Shown here piece by piece: positions 1 to 8,137 of a DNA stretch of 57,629 nt (position 1 is its first letter; the number at the start of each line of letters is the position of its first letter). The position numbers were made by a program, and so were the translations under genes. The stretch spans positions 1-57,629 of the forward strand of contig UQWH01000006.1 of NCBI GenBank assembly GCA_900544705.1, written 5' to 3'. The notes under the pieces were generated by a model. The model saw only the letters and a program-made list of their open reading frames with translations, had not been told where the DNA came from and ran no database searches. This stretch comes from an uncultured Eubacteriales bacterium (GTDB lineage Bacteria > Bacillota > Clostridia > Oscillospirales > Oscillospiraceae).

Positions 1-92
1 ACACGCCGCTGGTCGGCAGCAGGAGCAAGCTCGGCCAGCAGTATGAGCGGTTCGCAAAGGAATTTTTGGAGAGGATGGAAAGCAATGAATAA
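1..92 (+). CDS. ParA-like ATPase, C-terminal end only (partial)
   Basis: The frame starting at base 3 is open from the window edge to a TAA at 90-92 and encodes about 29 residues containing LGQQYERFAKEFL. This resembles the last helix of ParA/Soj partition ATPases. The stop overlaps the start of the ParB-like gene at 85, as expected for a parA-parB pair in conjugative elements. The ATPase motifs lie outside the window, so the call rests on the short tail and on gene order. Confidence 0.55.
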   Translation, partial: TPLVGSRSKLGQQYERFAKEFLERMESNE

Positions 93-1071
93 CGCACGAG
101 GTGCAACAGAATGGCGGGACACCTTCGGCGACGGCTTTGTCCCCAGCGGAAGCCGCCTGATTCAGGCACCGCTGGAGCTGCTGGAGCCGTGGTCGGATGC
201 GGCAGGCAATACGCAGCCGTTTCGCTCCTATTCGGCGGCAGAGCTGGAAGATCTCGCCGATAATATCCGGCAGCATGGCATCATCACTCCCCTGCGGCTG
301 CGGCCAATGGACGGCCGTTTTCAGATCCTCTCCGGGCATAACCGCTGCAAGGCCGCAAAGCTGGCCGGGCTGCGCACCGTACCGGCTATTGTGGAGGATG
401 TGGACGATGATGAGGCAGCGCAAATTCTCGTTGATAGTAACCTCAAACAACGCCAAACGCTCCTGCCCAGTGAGAAAGCCTTCGCCTACAAGCTGCGTCT
501 GGAGGCTATGAAGCGGTCGGCAGGGCGTCCGAGGAAAGATGCTACCGCCGATGCAGATACAGAAAATTGTGGCCAACTTGGCCACAATTTTTCCATGGCC
601 AAGAGTCGCGATCTGTTGGCAGAAAGCAGTGACGACAGCGCGCGGCAAATTCAGCGGTACATCCGCCTGACCTATTTAACACCGGAGCTTCTGAGTATGG
701 TTGACAGTGGGAAGCTCAAGTTGATTTCCGGTGTTGAGTTGTCCTTTCTCCCTCTTAGTATACAGGACATTGTTTTTCGCCTGATACAGGAAGATGGCAT
801 ACGGCTCAGCACGTCAAAGGCACAGCTGCTGCACCGCGCCATGCCAAAAACGGAGAAGGAAGTACGAACACTTTTAGGAGAAAAAAAGAAAGAGCCAAGC
901 ATCAACCTGAAGTTTTCACAATCTGATTTTCTGCAAAGCACAGGTCTTTCAGAAGAAGAATTTGCACGACTGACGGTTGATGCAGCATTTCAAGCGGCGC
1001 TGCTTCAGGCCGCCGCAGCCCTTGCAGTAAATTACATCAAGCGCGAAAGGAGTACAGAAAATGCTGAATAA
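85..1071 (+). CDS. ParB-like partition/nuclease-domain protein 1
   Basis: A 328-aa ParB/Srx-fold protein. The N-terminal third holds the ParB box pattern: LADNIRQHGIITPLRLRP, then SGHNRCKAAKLAG. A helix-turn-helix segment with RQIQRYIRLTYL follows near residues 190-205. The start at 85 is chosen over the ATG at 43 because GGAGAGG sits 10 nt upstream and the gene then overlaps the parA stop by 8 nt. The family binds a centromere-like site and helps maintain the element. The 3' end overlaps ssb by 11 nt, implying one transcript. A 14-bp perfect inverted repeat lies inside the gene at 563-591. A second, diverged ParB-like gene follows two genes later. Confidence 0.85.
   Translation: MNNARGATEWRDTFGDGFVPSGSRLIQAPLELLEPWSDAAGNTQPFRSYSAAELEDLADNIRQHGIITPLRLRPMDGRFQILSGHNRCKAAKLAGLRTVPAIVEDVDDDEAAQILVDSNLKQRQTLLPSEKAFAYKLRLEAMKRSAGRPRKDATADADTENCGQLGHNFSMAKSRDLLAESSDDSARQIQRYIRLTYLTPELLSMVDSGKLKLISGVELSFLPLSIQDIVFRLIQEDGIRLSTSKAQLLHRAMPKTEKEVRTLLGEKKKEPSINLKFSQSDFLQSTGLSEEEFARLTVDAAFQAALLQAAAALAVNYIKRERSTENAE
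563..591. repeat. 29-bp palindrome inside parB-like gene 1
   Basis: AAAATTGTGGCCAA (563-576) and TTGGCCACAATTTT (578-591) are perfect reverse complements around one central base. The site codes for the linker between the ParB box and the HTH of the ParB-like protein. ParB proteins often bind palindromic parS sites in or near their own genes, so it is a candidate parS-like site or operator. The sequence alone does not prove binding. Confidence 0.45.
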
Positions 1072-1450
1072 AACCATCGTCATGGGGCGTCTGACACGCG
1101 ACCCAGAAATGAGAACAACAACAAGCGGAATTGCCGTTGCACGCTTCACGCTTGCAGTCGAACGTGATTTCAAGCAGGAAAACGGCGAGCGCGCAGTGGA
1201 TTATCTTGATTGCGTGGCATGGCGATCCACCGCAGCTTTCGTCAACAAATACTTTGCCAAAGGACGTATGGCCGTCGTATCTGGGCGTCTGCAAAGCAGC
1301 AGCTGGACAGACAACGATGGCGCAAAGCACCGCAGCACGGAGATCAACGTCGAGGACATTTATTTTGGCGAAGGAAAGCAACGGGAGGCTGCCGAAAGCA
1401 GCGTTCCGGCACTGTCAGAGATTACAGAGGCAGATCATGGCGGAGTATAA
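1061..1450 (+). CDS. ssb: Single-stranded DNA-binding protein
   Basis: A 129-aa SSB with one OB fold. The start MLNKTIVMGRLTRDPE, the motif DYLDCVAWRSTAAFVNKY and the strand-rich VVSGRLQSSSW segment are diagnostic. The C-terminal tail is short and lacks the classic DDDIPF tip, so contacts with host repair proteins may be reduced; element-borne SSBs are often like this. It coats ssDNA during conjugative transfer or replication. The gene overlaps parB-like gene 1 by 11 nt and parB-like gene 2 by 14 nt. Confidence 0.95.
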   Translation: MLNKTIVMGRLTRDPEMRTTTSGIAVARFTLAVERDFKQENGERAVDYLDCVAWRSTAAFVNKYFAKGRMAVVSGRLQSSSWTDNDGAKHRSTEINVEDIYFGEGKQREAAESSVPALSEITEADHGGV

Positions 1451-2441
1451 CTGGGAGGCCATATTCACAGCGGCAAATATGGAGCCACAAAAGGAACCTA
1501 CCGTTCCTGCAAGCGTTGAAAGCATCGTCATGCTGCCGGTGGAAGAACTGGCAGATCACCCTTCTTACGCGCAGGGCGCCCCGTTTCGAGCCGCTTCAGA
1601 AGATCGCATTAAGCACGTGAGCGAGAGCATCCGCCGCAGCGGCATCCTCTCTCCCCTTCTGGTACGCCCTTTTGAGGGACACTATCAGATTATCGGCGGA
1701 CACTGCCGGAAGCGTGCTGCCATGCGCTGCGGTTATCAGGAGCTTCCCTGCATCGTAAAAGATGTGGATGATGACGCTGTCATTGATCTGCTTCTGTCAG
1801 ATAATCTGCTACAGCGCCTTGATACACTGCTGCCGTCCGAAAAGGGCCGCGCGTATAGGCTCTGGTTGGAACGCATGAACCGTCAAGGAGAACAAACAAC
1901 TCTTCATCTGGTAGACCTTGAAAAGGCAACACAGGAGTTCGGCATTACCCCCAGCGCAGAATCTAAAAAAGTGGGACAAAAGTTAAATAGCCCATGGAAT
2001 AGCAAAGAGCTTCTCTCAAGAATTGTCGGTGAAGGGCAGACCCAGATTCAGCGATATGTGCGGCTGACGTATCTGATCGATGGATTATTGGAATTAACGG
2101 ATGCCCAAAAAATCGGGCTACAGACTGCTGTAGAGCTGTCCTACCTCTGCCGTCCAACGCAGGAGCTGCTGCTGGAATATCTTAGTTCCAGCAAACACGG
2201 GATCTCCAAAGCGCAGGCGCTGGGGCTCCGGAAGTTGGATGCTGATCTCGCCCTGCAACCGGATGCCGAAGCGATTGCCGCACTGTTGGAAGCGCCTGTG
2301 CAGCGCGCCGCTCGCGTATTAAAACTTCAACTCAAGCCAATACGCAGCTTCTTCCCGCCGGATGCCGGGCAGGAGGAAATGCAGGAAACCATCCAAAAGG
2401 CACTGGAATATTACTTCCGCAAGCAGGAGAGTATTCAATGA
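1437..2441 (+). CDS. ParB-like partition/nuclease-domain protein 2
   Basis: A 334-aa second ParB-like protein. The ParB box reads ESIRRSGILSPLLVRPFEG, then GGHCRKRAAMRCGYQELPC, with an HTH around QTQIQRYVRLTYL. It matches the architecture of the upstream paralogue but is clearly diverged. The frame is open further upstream, but ATG 1437 gives the characteristic MAEYNWEAIFTAANME start and couples the gene to ssb by a 14-nt overlap. Two ParB-like proteins flanking ssb are typical of Tn1549-like elements. Whether both act in partition or one acts as a regulator cannot be seen. Confidence 0.85.
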   Translation: MAEYNWEAIFTAANMEPQKEPTVPASVESIVMLPVEELADHPSYAQGAPFRAASEDRIKHVSESIRRSGILSPLLVRPFEGHYQIIGGHCRKRAAMRCGYQELPCIVKDVDDDAVIDLLLSDNLLQRLDTLLPSEKGRAYRLWLERMNRQGEQTTLHLVDLEKATQEFGITPSAESKKVGQKLNSPWNSKELLSRIVGEGQTQIQRYVRLTYLIDGLLELTDAQKIGLQTAVELSYLCRPTQELLLEYLSSSKHGISKAQALGLRKLDADLALQPDAEAIAALLEAPVQRAARVLKLQLKPIRSFFPPDAGQEEMQETIQKALEYYFRKQESIQ

Positions 2442-2832
2442 GAATCGAAATTACAGAAAAGGCATACCTTATGGCAGCCATACAGCGCTGGAGGCGGGCT
2501 ACTACGAGCTGACCGAGCGGGAGCGACGAATAGCTTGGGACGATCTATTGGAGTTGGTAAAGCGCTGCAGGCAGCTGCTGCCCACAGCAAAGCCATCCAG
2601 CAAACCTGTGCAATACTTAGAACAGCTTTGGCTTGCCGAGCAGGCGATCAAGGAAGGGCGGCTGGATTCTGCTTGCGGCTATCTTTCTCACATGATATAC
2701 TGCAATTTGCCGGAAGGAAAAGCAGACTCTGGCATTCTGGCAAATATCATAGGTCTTGTGGAGGAAAAGCCATATGTTCTTCAAAAAGTACAGGCGCACC
2801 AAAGCCGCCGGAGCAGGCAGCGAAACGTCTGA
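2438..2832 (+). pseudogene. Small element protein, apparent single-base frameshift
   Basis: An ATG at 2438 overlaps the previous stop (ATGA coupling) and reads MRIEITEKAYLMAAIQRWRR before a TGA at 2510. From about 2497 another frame stays open to 2832 (GYYELTERERRIAWDDLLEL and onward, about 110 residues, charged and helical) but has no start codon of its own after the previous gene. Joining the two by a -1 shift near 2486-2509 gives a plausible protein of about 130 aa. I see no classic slippery heptamer, so a one-base deletion is the simplest reading. The function is unknown. Its 3' end overlaps the next gene by 59 nt. Confidence 0.45.
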
Positions 2833-3580
2833 ATTATTCTATACGACCCTTGAGAAAGTTGAAAGTATCAGGCAATACACAGAGCATAGGAATAACTCAA
2901 CGATATCAGACACCATTGCAGTATATGATTTTGCCATCCGTGCAATTGCAAAAGACATGGCCGCCGACTCGGCCTGCCAGTTGTTCCGTGGCACGCATTG
3001 TCCATATAGCCGAGATTATTTGATCCCTTTTTTACTGCAAGGGGAGGTAAAGAATATTGAATTTGGCCGCAATGAAGTCATTGCGCCAGTTTGGAGCATC
3101 GACAGGTGGAGCGGTGCCGTCAGTACGGTCATGCAATCCGGCTTTCGCCAGAGTTTTGACAATTATACAGGATATCTGTATAAAGAACTGAATCTAATCA
3201 TAATTACCAATGGCCTGCATCACACATCCATTGCATCCCTAATGAACACAGGCAGCGCCACACTTTCTGTTGTTCACCTCAGCGATTACTTTCGTAGGCT
3301 TCAAGTAGATGGAACGCGATGGTTCTATGCCACAGAAACAGGTACGCTGACCGCCCCTGTGCGTGACTACCGCTCAGCTGTACTGTATGAGCTTGCAAAG
3401 CGCCGCGCTAAAATTGCCGGAAAGGCAGAGCTGGTGCTCCCAGAGGATGAAGATATTCCACACGAACAGGACAAATTGTATGATCAACTTCTCTCCGCAC
3501 AGAATAAAGTGCGTTATTGGAAAAAGGAATGTGAGCTACTGAACGCGAAACTTGATATGTCGCAGCAGGAAAACAACTAG
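2774..3580 (+). CDS. Element protein of unknown function
   Basis: 268 aa, family not recognised. It is mostly soluble, with no signal peptide or obvious membrane segment. The middle contains LYKELNLIIITNGLHHTSIA and the C-terminal 50 residues form a charged coiled coil (YDQLLSAQNKVRYWKKECEL). The start at 2774 (MFFKKYRR) is chosen because GGAGG lies 9 nt upstream; an in-frame ATG at 2756 lacks this. The gene ends just before a strong terminator and is the last of the ParA-ParB-ssb block, so a role in element maintenance is possible but only inferred from position. Confidence 0.7.
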   Translation: MFFKKYRRTKAAGAGSETSELFYTTLEKVESIRQYTEHRNNSTISDTIAVYDFAIRAIAKDMAADSACQLFRGTHCPYSRDYLIPFLLQGEVKNIEFGRNEVIAPVWSIDRWSGAVSTVMQSGFRQSFDNYTGYLYKELNLIIITNGLHHTSIASLMNTGSATLSVVHLSDYFRRLQVDGTRWFYATETGTLTAPVRDYRSAVLYELAKRRAKIAGKAELVLPEDEDIPHEQDKLYDQLLSAQNKVRYWKKECELLNAKLDMSQQENN

Positions 3581-3595
3581 AATATTGTACACCAA

Positions 3596-3621
3596 GCCGC
3601 TCCGTCTGGAGCGGCTTTTTT
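3596..3621 (+). terminator. Rho-independent terminator
   Basis: GCCGCTCC and GGAGCGGC form an 8-bp perfect stem around a GTCT loop, followed by six T. It separates the partition block from the primase/ArdC block, which therefore probably has its own promoter or depends on readthrough. Confidence 0.9.
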
Positions 3622-3646
3622 ATTGAAATCGAAAAGGAGGGACAAC

Positions 3647-4618
3647 ATGCCTATCAGCAAAAACGGCAACACCTATTACACCAAAGAGCAGTATTTTCGT
3701 GCAAAATACGAAAACAATAATGCACTGGAATACGCGCAAAAGCAGGGCTATCCTCTCGTAAAGACCGGCGGATATTACCACCTTGCGGAACACGATTCCA
3801 TGATATTTACGCCAAATGGGCAATGGTATTGGAATTCTCGTGGTTTACAGGGCGGCGCTCTGGATTTCATGGTTGCTTACGAAGGCAAGAGCTTTGCGGA
3901 TGCGGTCTGCGAGCTGGCCAGAAATGAGCCAACCGCAAAACGGATTCCTCCCGAGCAGCCTACCGCACTACCGGAGCAGACGGATGCTGCCGCTTTTGTG
4001 CTGCCGCCAAAAGCAGAAAACTACAAGCGGCTATTCGGCTATCTCTGTGGGACACGGCATTTGCCTAAGTGGATCGTGCTGCATATGATCCGCGAGGATG
4101 CACTGTACGAAGGTGTCTTTACTACGCAGAGCGGAAAGGAAATACACAACGCCGTATTTGTCTATCGTGATTTTGATGGTAACGTTACCGGAGCCTATGC
4201 CAGAGGCATGAATCCGGAAACTCCCTACAAGCGCGACGTTCAGGGCAGCCGAAAGGATTGCGGTTGGCTTCTGAAGGGCATTGGCAGCAACCGGCTACAG
4301 CGTGTATGTGTTTTTGAGGCAGCAATCGACGCAGCCTCCCACCTTGCCAGCGTACCGGCAGAGCGAGGGGCCGATCATCTATCACTGGAAGGGCTGAATT
4401 CCAAGCCGTTGAGGCGCTATCTTGCTGTCCACCCTGAAGTACGTCAGATCTCACTGTGCTTGGATAATGACACTGCCGGTAACGATGCGGCATCACGCTT
4501 ACAGGATCAGCTGAAGGAAAGCGGCTACCATGTTGACATTGAGCTTCCTGCGGCGGGTAAGGACTGGAATGAGGCACTATGCCTTGATACTACAGGAGAA
4601 GAGGAAATGGAACAATGA
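3647..4618 (+). CDS. CHC2/Toprim primase-like protein (DUF3991 + Toprim)
   Basis: 323 aa. The N-terminal third carries the degenerate primase zinc-finger-like fold of DUF3991 proteins (YYHLAEHDSMIF, then GGALDFMV). The C-terminal half has a Toprim core: VCVFEAAIDAAS supplies the conserved Glu and LCLDNDTAGNDAA the D-x-D. Such proteins resemble the DnaG core and are common in conjugative elements, where they may prime the transferred strand. The start at 3647 follows AAAGGAGGG by 6 nt; an upstream in-frame ATG at 3623 overlaps the preceding terminator. It overlaps the next gene by 4 nt (ATGA). Confidence 0.85.
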   Translation: MPISKNGNTYYTKEQYFRAKYENNNALEYAQKQGYPLVKTGGYYHLAEHDSMIFTPNGQWYWNSRGLQGGALDFMVAYEGKSFADAVCELARNEPTAKRIPPEQPTALPEQTDAAAFVLPPKAENYKRLFGYLCGTRHLPKWIVLHMIREDALYEGVFTTQSGKEIHNAVFVYRDFDGNVTGAYARGMNPETPYKRDVQGSRKDCGWLLKGIGSNRLQRVCVFEAAIDAASHLASVPAERGADHLSLEGLNSKPLRRYLAVHPEVRQISLCLDNDTAGNDAASRLQDQLKESGYHVDIELPAAGKDWNEALCLDTTGEEEMEQ

Positions 4619-6060
4619 AGATCATGAACAAGACCCGCCAACAGCTCACTGGTTTCTTTCTTCAGGGGCTGAAAGAAGAAAAGCTGCCATGGCGCGCAGT
4701 ATGGGATCAGAGATTGCCGCGCAACGCGGCCACTCTGAAAGAATACAGAGGTGTAAATAACCTTATACTATCCGTCGTCGGGATGCTGCGCAGCTATGAT
4801 GACCCCAGATGGTGCACCTTCCTTCAGGCAAAGCAGAACGGGTGGAGCATTTCTAAGGGAGCAAAAGGCGTCCCTATAGAATACTGGGCCTTTGTCGATC
4901 CAAAGATCCAGAAAATGCTGAGCTGGAAGGAAATCCGAAGAATCAAGCTCGAAGAACCGGAGCGAATGGAACAGCTCGTCCTGCGCTGTAAGATCAGCAC
5001 TGTATTCAATGCTGCCGATATCATAGGCATCCCGGAATATCTATCGGAAGCACCGCGCTTTGAAGTCGGCGCAGTTCGCGATCAACGAGATACCATTTTG
5101 AAAAACATGCATCTTGCCTATGAAGAGCATGGCAGCCAGGCATATTACAGTCCAGCAGAGGACAAGGTCGTACTTCCGCCAGAGCGCAGCTTTGAAAGTA
5201 CATACGGCTACCTATGCACTTTCCTGCACGAGTGCGGGCACGCATCAGCACATCCCAGCCGTCTGAATCGTGATCTTGGTGATCGCGGCACGGAGAACTA
5301 TGCCAGAGAAGAATTACGGGCAGAAATTGCAAGTGCCTTCACATCGCAGGCGCTGCATCTGAAAATGGAAGATGCAGCACTGGATGAGAATCTTGACCTG
5401 CATAAGGCATACATTCAAGGTTGGATCGGGCTTCTAGAGGATCGTCCGCAGGAACTGTTTGAGGCCATTCGTGATGCAGAGAAAATCAGTGATTATCTGC
5501 TCGTCATGGGCGAGTTTTCATTTGAGCAGCGTCCTGCGTATTTATCTTCACCGGTAGAAATTACGGCCGGAAGCATCACCTTTGTCCTGAAGAACTGCTG
5601 GGCGCGCGGCGGATATTATCTCTCTGTCAACGGAAGCGGCAGCGTCCGTGAAGAAGATTGTACCCGCGCGCTCAGGCCATACCGGGCACATATCAGCGAA
5701 CTTCATGTTGCTGAAGGCATTACTGAAATAGGAAATCGCAGCTTTCAAAAGATGCCCGCATTGCAAACTGTCGCCCTCCCACACTCATTACAGCGAATCG
5801 GGCATTGGGGATTTGACGGCTGCGGCAAGCTCAACACCATTGAGTTTTCCGGTTCGATCTCAGAATGGGACACAATAAAAAAAGGAAGCTGTTTCCTGCC
5901 AAAACAATTTTCAGATGAATTGAGCCGGGCCGCCGCTCCTTTTAATTCTGGACTGTCAGAAGCCGCATCGGCAGTCCGTACCGACAGCGGCACACTTCAG
6001 CTTATTTCGCAGGATGTGGCTGACGCAGAGGAGGCGTTTGCGGAAGAATGGGAGGGCTAG
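4615..6060 (+). CDS. ardC: ArdC-like antirestriction metalloprotease with C-terminal leucine-rich repeats
   Basis: 481 aa. Residues 1-130 match the ArdC N-terminal ssDNA-binding domain (LPWRAVW, YRGVNNLIL, WCTFLQAKQNGWSISKGAKG). Residues about 150-290 form a zincin with HECGH at 205-209 (HExxH) and downstream acidic residues in REELRAEIAS. ArdC proteins protect incoming DNA against restriction. From about 345 the protein continues into BspA-type leucine-rich repeats (ITEIGNRSFQKMPALQTVAL, then SLQRIGHWGFDGCGKL), which ordinary ArdC lacks. The gene is translationally coupled to the primase-like gene. The repeats could hold a protein partner; that is inference. Confidence 0.85.
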   Translation: MKIMNKTRQQLTGFFLQGLKEEKLPWRAVWDQRLPRNAATLKEYRGVNNLILSVVGMLRSYDDPRWCTFLQAKQNGWSISKGAKGVPIEYWAFVDPKIQKMLSWKEIRRIKLEEPERMEQLVLRCKISTVFNAADIIGIPEYLSEAPRFEVGAVRDQRDTILKNMHLAYEEHGSQAYYSPAEDKVVLPPERSFESTYGYLCTFLHECGHASAHPSRLNRDLGDRGTENYAREELRAEIASAFTSQALHLKMEDAALDENLDLHKAYIQGWIGLLEDRPQELFEAIRDAEKISDYLLVMGEFSFEQRPAYLSSPVEITAGSITFVLKNCWARGGYYLSVNGSGSVREEDCTRALRPYRAHISELHVAEGITEIGNRSFQKMPALQTVALPHSLQRIGHWGFDGCGKLNTIEFSGSISEWDTIKKGSCFLPKQFSDELSRAAAPFNSGLSEAASAVRTDSGTLQLISQDVADAEEAFAEEWEG

Positions 6061-6354
6061 GAGAGCTTAACCGGGGTACTTTGTAAAGGAAGGCCCCCGG
6101 TTAACGGCACGATTTTCCGCGTTACAAGCTGTTCTTTCTGCTTTCAGTCCGTGCCGGAGGCAATGTTAAGCGCTTTCAAGAGCGCTTAACCCCCGAAAAA
6201 GCACGAAGTGCTTTTGGAACGGCAGGATAAAGCGTGTTCCACGCTGCAAGAAACCGCTTGATTGCAAAGCAATCAACGTGTGTTCCACCGGCATTTTTTT
6301 GTGTTCCTTCGTGTTCCACGTTTTTTATTGACGATTTTCTGAAAGGATGGTAAA
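6061..6354. repeat. Gene-free hairpin cluster with repeated GTGTTCC motif
   Basis: This 294-bp gap holds six inverted repeats in a row. The arms are 6067-6076/6095-6104 (10 bp), 6165-6174/6181-6190 (10 bp, loop TTCAAG), 6197-6204/6208-6215 (8 bp), 6231-6236/6240-6245 (6 bp), 6258-6265/6269-6276 (8 bp) and 6310-6313/6317-6320 followed by six T. Four have 3-nt loops. GTGTTCC occurs four times between 6234 and 6317. The last hairpin could terminate the ArdC transcript. The rest exceeds what a terminator needs and could be an origin of transfer, a single-strand origin or a structured leader. Confidence 0.6.
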
Positions 6355-6990
6355 ATGGAAGAAAAAAGGAGATTATGGAAGCTGTATTTGCTGGTGTTCG
6401 CAATTTCCACCCCATACTGGCTCTTCCTCTTTCACATTTTTGGACGTGCGCACAATCCGCCAAATACAGATAATGCTCCTGCTATTGTGGAGGGCGAAAG
6501 CAATATGGAAATCAACCTTGTAACGAATATCATTATACCAATTGCGGTTTCAGGTGCTTCTAGCGTTGCCGTCTATCTTTTCGCTCTCAGGAAGCTGCCG
6601 GATAAAATATTTGAGAAGTTACATCAAAAAATGGACCCTTCTAATAGCGTGCTCCATGACGATCACGAGCACATCAGGAGTGCTGCCGAGCGATTCCATA
6701 ACGAGTCCGGTAAAGCACAGGTAGCATTGGCAAAAGACATTGGTGCACTAGTAAAACGGAGCGAAGAGCGCGACGCCGCGTATAAAAATCTCGATGCCAA
6801 CCAAAAATCCGTTGTAGATGCCGTCGGGAGATTGAACGTCTTTTCTGATCTTCTGCAAGAAGTCGTACAACAGAATAATCAGCTCAGGCAGGAAAACGAC
6901 CACCTCAAGCACGTAATTGAACTTCTTAGGGTGCAGCATTTTCAGAACAAACCGCGCAGCCATGACAATGACTATGGGATGGAGCTATAG
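6355..6990 (+). CDS. Two-helix membrane protein with long coiled coil
   Basis: 211 aa, family not recognised. A membrane helix spans about residues 8-28 (LYLLVFAISTPYWLFLFHIF) and a second about 54-76 (LVTNIIIPIAVSGASSVAVY). The rest is a charged coiled coil ending in QQNNQLRQENDHLKHVIELL. An AAGGATGG ribosome site precedes the ATG. It lies directly upstream of the zeta-like gene, with 16 nt between them, where a conventional epsilon antitoxin would be expected. It does not look like epsilon. A structural role at the mating channel is another option. Confidence 0.65.
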   Translation: MEEKRRLWKLYLLVFAISTPYWLFLFHIFGRAHNPPNTDNAPAIVEGESNMEINLVTNIIIPIAVSGASSVAVYLFALRKLPDKIFEKLHQKMDPSNSVLHDDHEHIRSAAERFHNESGKAQVALAKDIGALVKRSEERDAAYKNLDANQKSVVDAVGRLNVFSDLLQEVVQQNNQLRQENDHLKHVIELLRVQHFQNKPRSHDNDYGMEL

Positions 6991-7006
6991 CAGGAGGAAA
7001 TGACAC

Positions 7007-7609
7007 ATGAAGATATATACGATCATCGGCGGTGTGAACGGCGTCGGCAAAAGCAGTCTGACCGGCGTCCTGAAGGACAGCCGCACAGATCTTGGTATGA
7101 TCATCGACGTAGATAAGATTACTGCCGAGCTGGGCGGTAATCTTCTGGCTGGTGGAAAAGCGGCACTTCGTAAGATAGACTTTTGCCTCAAGAGGGAATT
7201 ATCCTTCACGCAGGAAACCACCCTCTCCGGCTATCGGACAGAAAAGACCGCTCGTCTGGCAAGAGATCTTGGCTATCTTGTACGGCTTTACTATGTTGGC
7301 CTCGACAGTGTGGAAGAAAGCCTTTCCCGCATTCAGAACCGCGTAAACCACGGCGGACATGACATTGACCGCGAAGACGTACTCCGTCGGTTTTCCGGCC
7401 GCTGGGAAGCTCTGGCAGCCATTCTGCCCTACTGCAACGAGGCCGTCTTTTTCGACAACGAAAACGGATTTGAAAAGGTAGCGGAATACTCCAACGGCGA
7501 ACTGCGCCGGGTTGGAGAGCGTGCTCCAAAATGGCTGCGTGATTTTTCTTCCTATCTTTCCAGCACCTACGAAAACGTACCGGAAGAGGCCGAAGAGCCA
7601 GAATTATGA
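7007..7609 (+). CDS. Zeta-toxin-like P-loop kinase
   Basis: 200 aa. The N-terminus TIIGGVNGVGKSSL carries a Walker A motif at residues 9-16, followed by an acidic strand (IIDVDKI) and a TLSGY segment typical of the zeta/UDP-GlcNAc kinase superfamily. Zeta toxins phosphorylate UDP-N-acetylglucosamine and block wall synthesis; related proteins in conjugative elements may have other small-molecule or RNA substrates. AGGAGG lies 9 nt upstream of ATG. No epsilon-like antitoxin is adjacent. The product ends in an acidic tail. Confidence 0.8.
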   Translation: MKIYTIIGGVNGVGKSSLTGVLKDSRTDLGMIIDVDKITAELGGNLLAGGKAALRKIDFCLKRELSFTQETTLSGYRTEKTARLARDLGYLVRLYYVGLDSVEESLSRIQNRVNHGGHDIDREDVLRRFSGRWEALAAILPYCNEAVFFDNENGFEKVAEYSNGELRRVGERAPKWLRDFSSYLSSTYENVPEEAEEPEL

Positions 7610-7628
7610 ATTATAAATAACGTCATAG

Positions 7629-7662
7629 CAGGCCGTGAAGGGACATCTTCGCGGCCTGTTTT
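7629..7662 (+). terminator. Terminator or attenuator between zeta-like and mobC-like genes
   Basis: Arms 7629-7640 and 7647-7658 form a 12-bp stem with one G-T pair around GGACAT, followed by TTTT. The T-run is short, so termination is probably partial. It would allow the mobilisation block downstream to be expressed at a different level from the zeta-like gene. Confidence 0.75.
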
Positions 7663-7678
7663 ACTTGGAGGTGAAAAA

Positions 7679-8134
7679 ATGGAAAAAGACAGGCATCGCG
7701 CAAAGTACATTCCCTTTCGTTGTTCTTCAGAAACTGATGAAATTCTACGCAGCATTGCCGCGGCCTCCGGAAAAAGCATGAGTGCCGTGCTGCGGGAGCT
7801 TGTAGAAAAGGGTCTGGCCGCAGGCGGCTATCTCCCCGGTGTAAAAGAACTGGATCAGATCGTACAGGATGCGGTTGCAGTCTCGCTCCAACCGGCAGTT
7901 GACCGGCTTGCCAGCATCTCAGCCAAAGCGGCGCACATTAGTGCAGCCGCCTTTTTTATGGCCCTTTATACCGATCGACTTCTCTTGCCCGATTCACTGC
8001 GCGGCGATCTGGACGAAATTGCCGGTCGTGCTCGTCGGCTTGGCATTGAATATCTCAAGGTTTCCAAATCGGCAGATCTTGACGAATGGATCGCACAAGC
8101 CGTCGGGCGGATGGCGCACAGGCAGGAGGAATAA
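7679..8134 (+). CDS. MobC-like relaxosome accessory protein
   Basis: 151 aa. The N-terminal 50 residues look like a ribbon-helix-helix DNA-binding domain (YIPFRCSSETDEILRSIAAA, then SMSAVLRELVEKGL). The rest is helical, as in MobC/plasmid mobilisation proteins that help the relaxase open oriT. The ATG follows TTGGAGGTG by 6 nt, and the gene ends 3 nt before the relaxase. The pairing with the relaxase is the strongest functional evidence. Confidence 0.75.
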   Translation: MEKDRHRAKYIPFRCSSETDEILRSIAAASGKSMSAVLRELVEKGLAAGGYLPGVKELDQIVQDAVAVSLQPAVDRLASISAKAAHISAAAFFMALYTDRLLLPDSLRGDLDEIAGRARRLGIEYLKVSKSADLDEWIAQAVGRMAHRQEE

Positions 8135-8137
8135 TCT

